Shown in pieces: positions 14,192 to 17,183 of a stretch of 17,183 bases of DNA. Both the position numbers and the translations under genes were made by a program. Under the pieces are notes generated by a model, which was not told the origin of the DNA, made no database searches, and worked only from the letters and a program-made list of their open reading frames with translations. This DNA comes from JAYRGC01 sp041908065 (GTDB lineage Bacteria; Pseudomonadota; Alphaproteobacteria; UBA9219): the NCBI GenBank assembly GCA_041908065.1, contig JAYRGC010000047.1:1-17183 (forward strand). Direction: 5' to 3'. Position 1 is the first letter of the stretch, and each line of letters starts with the position of its first letter.

Positions 14192-15067
14192 ATGATACCG
14201 AGCACCCAAACCGAAGGCGGAAAATCGCTCTGGCACATCAGGGAAATGATGGACGAGCTGCGCGACTACGAAGGCAGCACTCTGGTCGTCAAGATCGGCG
14301 GAAACTCCATCGCCGAAGACGCCGGATTTTTGGAATCCGTGGCGGATCAAATGGAGTTCCTGCAAAGCCGCCGCGTTCGGCTGGTTCTGGTGCACGGCGG
14401 CGGTCCCCAGATCGACGTCGCACTGAAGAAGGCAGGAATCCCCACGATGAAAGCGGCGGACGGACGCCGGATAACCGATCCGGCCTCGATGGAAGTAATT
14501 TCCCGAGTTATGGGCGAAATCAGCGCGGAGGTCTCTTCCGCGCTCGTCAAACACGGATGTAAAACTTATTCCGCCGCCGCCGCCGGACAGTGCTTTGTCA
14601 AAGCCAAAAGCCTGTCCGAACATGGGGGGGAGCGTACCGGCGTTCCCGTAGCCGTGGATGTGGCCGCTATATTGCCGATTCTCGACAGCGGTAAGGCCAT
14701 AGTGATGAACTCGGTAGGCCGCGACGAAAATCTTCTGGATTACAACGTTAACGCCGACGATTGCGCCATGGCCTTGGCGATCGCCCTAAAGTCTAAAAGG
14801 CTTATCATGGTCACGAACGTGGCCGGAGTGTACGATGCGGAAAAACGCCCCATCTCATTATTAACTCCCGCCATCACCCGCAAGCTGATAGCCGACGGCG
14901 TCATATCCGGCGGCATGATCCCAAAGGTCGAAAGCGCGATCAAAGCTATCTCATGCGGCGTAGGCGGGGTGGCGATCATAAACGGCCATTACGATTGTTC
15001 GATATTAGGGGAACTGCTGACCAAAAGCGGCTTCGGAACCCTGATAACCGGCGACGAGGCTAACTGA
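14192..15067 (+). CDS. argB: acetylglutamate kinase (divergent)
   Basis: ArgB phosphorylates N-acetylglutamate, the second step of arginine biosynthesis, and belongs to the amino-acid kinase family. The 291 residues show VVKIGGN (32-38, catalytic Lys34), LVHGGGPQI (66-74), GRRITDPASMEV (91-102), YNVNADDCAMALAIALK (184-200), VTNVAGVYD (207-215) and SGGMIPKVE (239-247, Lys245). Two family signatures differ. The GGHA after the catalytic lysine is GGNS, and the usual GLSGKDG stretch is SAAAAGQ at about 127-133. It may be a true but divergent ArgB or a paralogous kinase; without another argB in view I favour ArgB. The ribosome binding site is weak (CGAAAGA). The stop TGA shares one base with the ATG of the next gene. 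Confidence 0.82.
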   Translation: MIPSTQTEGGKSLWHIREMMDELRDYEGSTLVVKIGGNSIAEDAGFLESVADQMEFLQSRRVRLVLVHGGGPQIDVALKKAGIPTMKAADGRRITDPASMEVISRVMGEISAEVSSALVKHGCKTYSAAAAGQCFVKAKSLSEHGGERTGVPVAVDVAAILPILDSGKAIVMNSVGRDENLLDYNVNADDCAMALAIALKSKRLIMVTNVAGVYDAEKRPISLLTPAITRKLIADGVISGGMIPKVESAIKAISCGVGGVAIINGHYDCSILGELLTKSGFGTLITGDEAN

Positions 15068-16083
15068 TGAATGCCTTTGCGCAGGGCTGGCAGGAAAACA
15101 AACGTCATTGCGAGCCGCCCTTTGGCGACGAAGCAATCCAGAGTCGTATAGCAACGGCGCTGGATTGCTTCGGAGCTAAACCACATAGCAATGACGGCCT
15201 TCGTCATTTGATCGTCTGTCTAATTCTATCCCTTGTTTTTCTTTCGCTGCCCCCCTTGCCGTCCCTCGCTGCCGCTCCCGATAAGAAACCGTTGATCGTG
15301 GCCAGCTTCAGCATCCTTGCCGACATAGCCGCCAACGTCGGCGGAGAACTGGTCGATGTGCGAAGCCTTGTCCCTCCCGACACGGACGCCCATTCATGGA
15401 ATCCCTCGCCTGAAGACGCCAAAACCTTAGGCAAGGCCGATATAATCGTCGTCAATGGTCTGAATTTCGAGGGGTGGATAAACCGTTTAGCTAAGGCATC
15501 GGGAACCAAGGCCGGAATAATCTCGGCTTCGGACGGGATAGCCTCGGCGAAAACCGCCAATGATCCCCACGCATGGCAAAATCCCGCCAACGTCCTTGTC
15601 TATGTCGAAAACATAGCCGAGGCCATTGCGGATCGCTATCCCGAACTGGCTCCGCAAATACGCAAGAACGCCGACTTATACGCCGCTAAAATCGAGGATA
15701 CCGACCGATACATAAAGAAAATCTTCGAAGACGCGCCGGAAGCGGGACGGAAAATAGTAACCAACCACGACGCGTTCGCTTATTTCGGCCAAGCCTACGG
15801 CGTAAAATTCCTCGCCGCTTCCGGAATGAGCAACGAATCCGAACCATCCGCCGCCTCAATGGCTAAACTCCTGAGGCAGATCAAAAAAGAGGGGGTGAAA
15901 ACCGTCTTTATTGAAAATATGTCGGATCCTAGGCTGGCCGACAGAATAGCCAAGGATTCCGGCGCGGTTTTAGGCGGAACGCTGTATTCCGACGCCCTAT
16001 CCTCCCCCTCCGGCCCCGCCCCCGATTATCTTTCCATGATGCGCCATAACGCCGAACAAATCCGCAAAGCCTTGCCGCGCTGA
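15067..16083 (+). CDS. ZnuA/TroA-type metal ABC transporter substrate-binding protein with repeat-derived N-terminus
   Basis: A cluster A-I periplasmic solute-binding protein that captures Zn2+ or Mn2+ for an ABC importer. The four expected ligands are visible: His109 (DTDAHSWNP), His168 (NDPHAWQNP), His234 (TNHDAFAYF) and Asp309 (YSDAL). Histidine at the third position favours zinc, since manganese-type proteins usually have glutamate there. The His-rich loop of classical ZnuA is absent. The export signal is the hydrophobic run at 48-70 ending LAAA. It is preceded by 47 residues, of which about 13-44 (RHCEPPFGDEAIQS...) are encoded by repeat E4. Translation may begin at ATG 15067 (one-base overlap with argB), giving an odd long N-region, or at TTG 15208, which has no good ribosome binding site. 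No permease or ATPase gene is in the window. Confidence 0.88.
   Translation: MNAFAQGWQENKRHCEPPFGDEAIQSRIATALDCFGAKPHSNDGLRHLIVCLILSLVFLSLPPLPSLAAAPDKKPLIVASFSILADIAANVGGELVDVRSLVPPDTDAHSWNPSPEDAKTLGKADIIVVNGLNFEGWINRLAKASGTKAGIISASDGIASAKTANDPHAWQNPANVLVYVENIAEAIADRYPELAPQIRKNADLYAAKIEDTDRYIKKIFEDAPEAGRKIVTNHDAFAYFGQAYGVKFLAASGMSNESEPSAASMAKLLRQIKKEGVKTVFIENMSDPRLADRIAKDSGAVLGGTLYSDALSSPSGPAPDYLSMMRHNAEQIRKALPR
15103..15196. repeat. palindromic cloverleaf repeat, copy E4, inside a coding frame
   Basis: A 94-bp degenerate copy. The outer left arm CGTCATTGCGAG (15103-15114) pairs imperfectly with ATAGCAATGACG (15185-15196). The central hairpin is perfect: GAAGCAATCCAG (15130-15141) with CTGGATTGCTTC (15160-15171). 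The left lateral is a GCCGCC CTTT GGCGAC hairpin; the right one is lost (CGGAGCTAAACCAC). It keeps the frame of the metal-binding protein open and encodes about 32 residues before the signal sequence. Confidence 0.88.
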
Positions 16084-16127
16084 CCATAAATCTTGTAGAA
16101 AACCCCCAGAATCTGCCGTTTTTACCC

Positions 16128-16156
16128 TTGACCTCGCCGACGTCTCGGCGTAGTAG
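16128..16156 (+). promoter_or_regulatory. candidate rpsT promoter with palindromic spacer
   Basis: TTGACC at 16128-16133 and TAGTAG at 16151-16156 are 17 bases apart, a standard sigma-70 layout with a good -35 and a moderate -10. A perfect 6+4+6 hairpin, CGCCGA CGTC TCGGCG (16135-16150), fills the spacer almost exactly. The leader to the rpsT start is about 100 bases and holds a small CGCC TTTA GGCG hairpin (16173-16184). Confidence 0.55.
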
Positions 16157-16258
16157 TCTCGGTCTGCGTCCTCGCCTTTAGGCGTCGTCGGCGCGGTCGT
16201 TAATCGCATCGCGGAAGTGCCGCGCAACGGAATAAATACAGGTTGGGAAACTAAAAAC

Positions 16259-16525
16259 ATGGCAAATCATAAATCAGCCGCCAAACGCGCCCTGCAAGCC
16301 GCCAAGCGCAACACGTTGAACCGCGCCGTTCGTTCGGAAATTCGCACCTCGGTTAGGGCGTTTGAAGCGGCCTTGTCCTCCGGCGCGGCCAAGGATGTCA
16401 AACAGGCGGCTCGTTCGGCGGAATCCACCATCAATCGCGCCGCCAGTCGCGGCACTATGCACCGCAATACGGCAGCCCGTAGAACCTCCCGTATGGCCAA
16501 AAAAGCCGCCAAGTCGGCGAAGTAA
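16259..16525 (+). CDS. rpsT: 30S ribosomal protein S20
   Basis: S20 binds the 16S rRNA 5' domain and the 3' minor domain early in 30S assembly. The 88 residues are very basic and match the family: MANHKSAAKRALQAAKRN at the start, helical Ala/Lys/Arg-rich middle, then GTMHRNTAARRTSRMAKK. Length is normal. ATG 16259 is preferred over in-frame upstream codons because MANHKSA is the standard S20 N-terminus. GGTTGGG at 16241-16247 can serve as ribosome binding site. It has its own candidate promoter and no coding neighbour within 600 bases downstream. In many alphaproteobacteria dnaA follows rpsT; it does not appear in the remaining window. Confidence 0.97.
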   Translation: MANHKSAAKRALQAAKRNTLNRAVRSEIRTSVRAFEAALSSGAAKDVKQAARSAESTINRAASRGTMHRNTAARRTSRMAKKAAKSAK

Positions 16526-16593
16526 TTTTTGGCCATTTCCCCAAAGGGGTGGGCATTACCTTCCGCGTTCCAAAAAGAGCCGTCATCTACACT

Positions 16594-16981
16594 GTTACGG
16601 CCAAAGGCCGTCATTGCGAGCGTCGCCCTTGCGACGCGAAGCAATCCAGAGTCATATAGTCCTTCTAATTAAGAATGAGACAGCAATTTATGGCGTTCAC
16701 CCAAAACCGGTGGGTGGTTTTCGTCGGAGTTGATGCGACGTCCCGCCCGCCGACACGGTGCGCTCCTCCCCCTTCTTAGGGGGAGGAACAGATCCTGATT
16801 GCTGAAAGAAAGATTCTTTATCCACTAGTTTTGTGAAAGAGCCTCCTTGATTTGTCATGGAAAGGAACTTTGTCCATAACGATCGGCAAGTTCGTTGGAA
16901 GGGCTATATGACTCTGCATTGCTTCGCCGCCCGACAGCGTTAACGCTGTCCAAACCAAAGGGTGGCGGCTCGCAATGACGG
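16594..16981. repeat. palindromic cloverleaf repeat, copy E5, split by a 244-bp centre
   Basis: The left half (16594-16662) runs from GTTACGGCCAAAGG through the lateral hairpin GCGTCGC CCTT GCGACGC to GAAGCAATCCAGAG. The right half (16904-16981) is its partner in reverse: CTATATGACTCTGCATTG, then the long lateral variant with GACAGCG/CGCTGTC, then GCTCGCAATGACGG. The central stem extends as 16642-16659 with 16904-16921, 18 bp with one mismatch. The usual 19-base loop is replaced by 16660-16903, which contains a CCTCCCCC repeat. This is probably one ancestral element opened by a second one. Confidence 0.82.
16765..16841 (+). repeat. CCTCCCCC-family repeat copy nested in E5
   Basis: The hairpin CCTCCCCC TTCTTA GGGGGAGG (16765-16786) is followed by a tail. 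From 16779 to 16841 the sequence aligns with 390-452 upstream of parC (shared GGGGGAGGAACAGA, ATTCTTTA and the GTTTTG block). The tail differs at scattered positions, so the copies are not recent. Confidence 0.7.
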
Positions 16982-17132
16982 CGCTTGCTGCTGCTATTTG
17001 CGGCAAAATTACCCGCCCGTTTTGCGTGATGGCCGTATAAACATGGTGGCGGTTTCGACGCCATCAAAATAACTTCTCAAAAATAGCCATTGCCTTGTTC
17101 TTAAACAACATAAATGTTCGGACATTTTCAGT
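16982..17132. other. gap with no recognisable gene
   Basis: After E5 I see no convincing gene, RNA or terminator. A short block, TTACCCGCCCGTTTTGCGTGA (about 17010-17030), resembles CACCCACCCATTTTGGGATA just after E3 (12017-12036) and ACCCACCTGTTTTGCGTAAG before parC (431-450). It may be a remnant flank shared by the repeat elements. Confidence 0.4.
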
Positions 17133-17183
17133 TTAAGCCGCTTGGCGTTCCCGTTCCAACTCGTCCAATTGAACATAGGCATC
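17133..17183 (-). CDS. possible C-terminal end of a minus-strand gene
   Basis: Read on the minus strand from the right edge, 16 sense codons (DAYVQLDELERERQAA) precede a TAA at 17133-17135. The composition, charged and helical with a normal-looking end, is plausible for a real protein terminus. The fragment is too short to assign a family or to be sure it is coding. Confidence 0.3.
   Translation of the reverse strand, partial: DAYVQLDELERERQAA

Noticed and set aside
16526..16560. Terminator after rpsT (CCCC AAA GGGG)
   Set aside because: Only a four-base-pair stem and no run of T after it; repeat E5 downstream is a stronger structure but is not a typical terminator either.

Overview
The window looks like a chromosomal segment of an alphaproteobacterium. 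The best evidence is the respiratory complex I cluster. NuoC and NuoD are separate proteins, NuoD closely resembles the mitochondrial 49-kDa subunit, and NuoE carries the alphaproteobacterial-style SFAFTA...AKKHIAKYP start. A long ParC, a Rhodospirillales-like envelope protein and GC-rich codon use with many GCC/GGC/GAC codons agree with this. I cannot name the genus. Almost all coding is on the + strand.

Layout: (1) 3-239, the C-terminal end of a possible winged-helix protein. (2) 275-413, a large perfect palindrome. (3) 502-2748, parC (topoisomerase IV subunit A). (4) 3128-10025, nuoA-B-C-D-E-F-G, the peripheral arm of NADH:quinone oxidoreductase plus membrane subunit NuoA. Most junctions are coupled by 4-base start/stop overlaps, but repeat elements separate nuoE from nuoF. 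(5) 10022-11731, a long-chain acyl-CoA ligase whose start overlaps the nuoG stop, where many alphaproteobacteria have nuoH. No nuoH-N genes are in the window. (6) 12148-14160, an unusual envelope protein: a nuclease-fold (SNase-like) domain with apparently lost catalytic residues, a membrane segment and a conserved cytoplasmic module. (7) 14192-15067, a divergent argB-like kinase. (8) 15067-16083, a ZnuA/TroA-type metal-binding protein. (9) 16259-16525, rpsT. (10) 16526-17183, a repeat-rich gap, then possibly the last 16 codons of a minus-strand gene.

The most unusual content is the repeat system. Five copies of a palindromic element (E1-E5) built around GTCATTGCGAGC and GAAGCAATCCAG occur in 17 kb. 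The intact copies can fold as a cloverleaf: an outer stem, a central hairpin and two lateral hairpins. The lateral hairpins come in at least three interchangeable sequence types that are mixed between copies and flipped in orientation. One copy (E4) lies in frame inside the N-terminus of the metal-binding protein. One (E2) lies inside the nuo operon. One (E5) is split by about 244 bp that contain a second repeat family (CCTCCCCC hairpins), also found upstream of parC and between nuoE and nuoF. The three full-length copies begin with a 27-28 bp direct repeat, expanded at E3 to a four-unit tandem array.

Functionally the coding genes are mostly housekeeping: chromosome decatenation, respiration, fatty acid activation, arginine biosynthesis, metal uptake and translation. 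The accessory interest lies in the repeats, the nuclease-fold membrane protein and the altered nuo operon.
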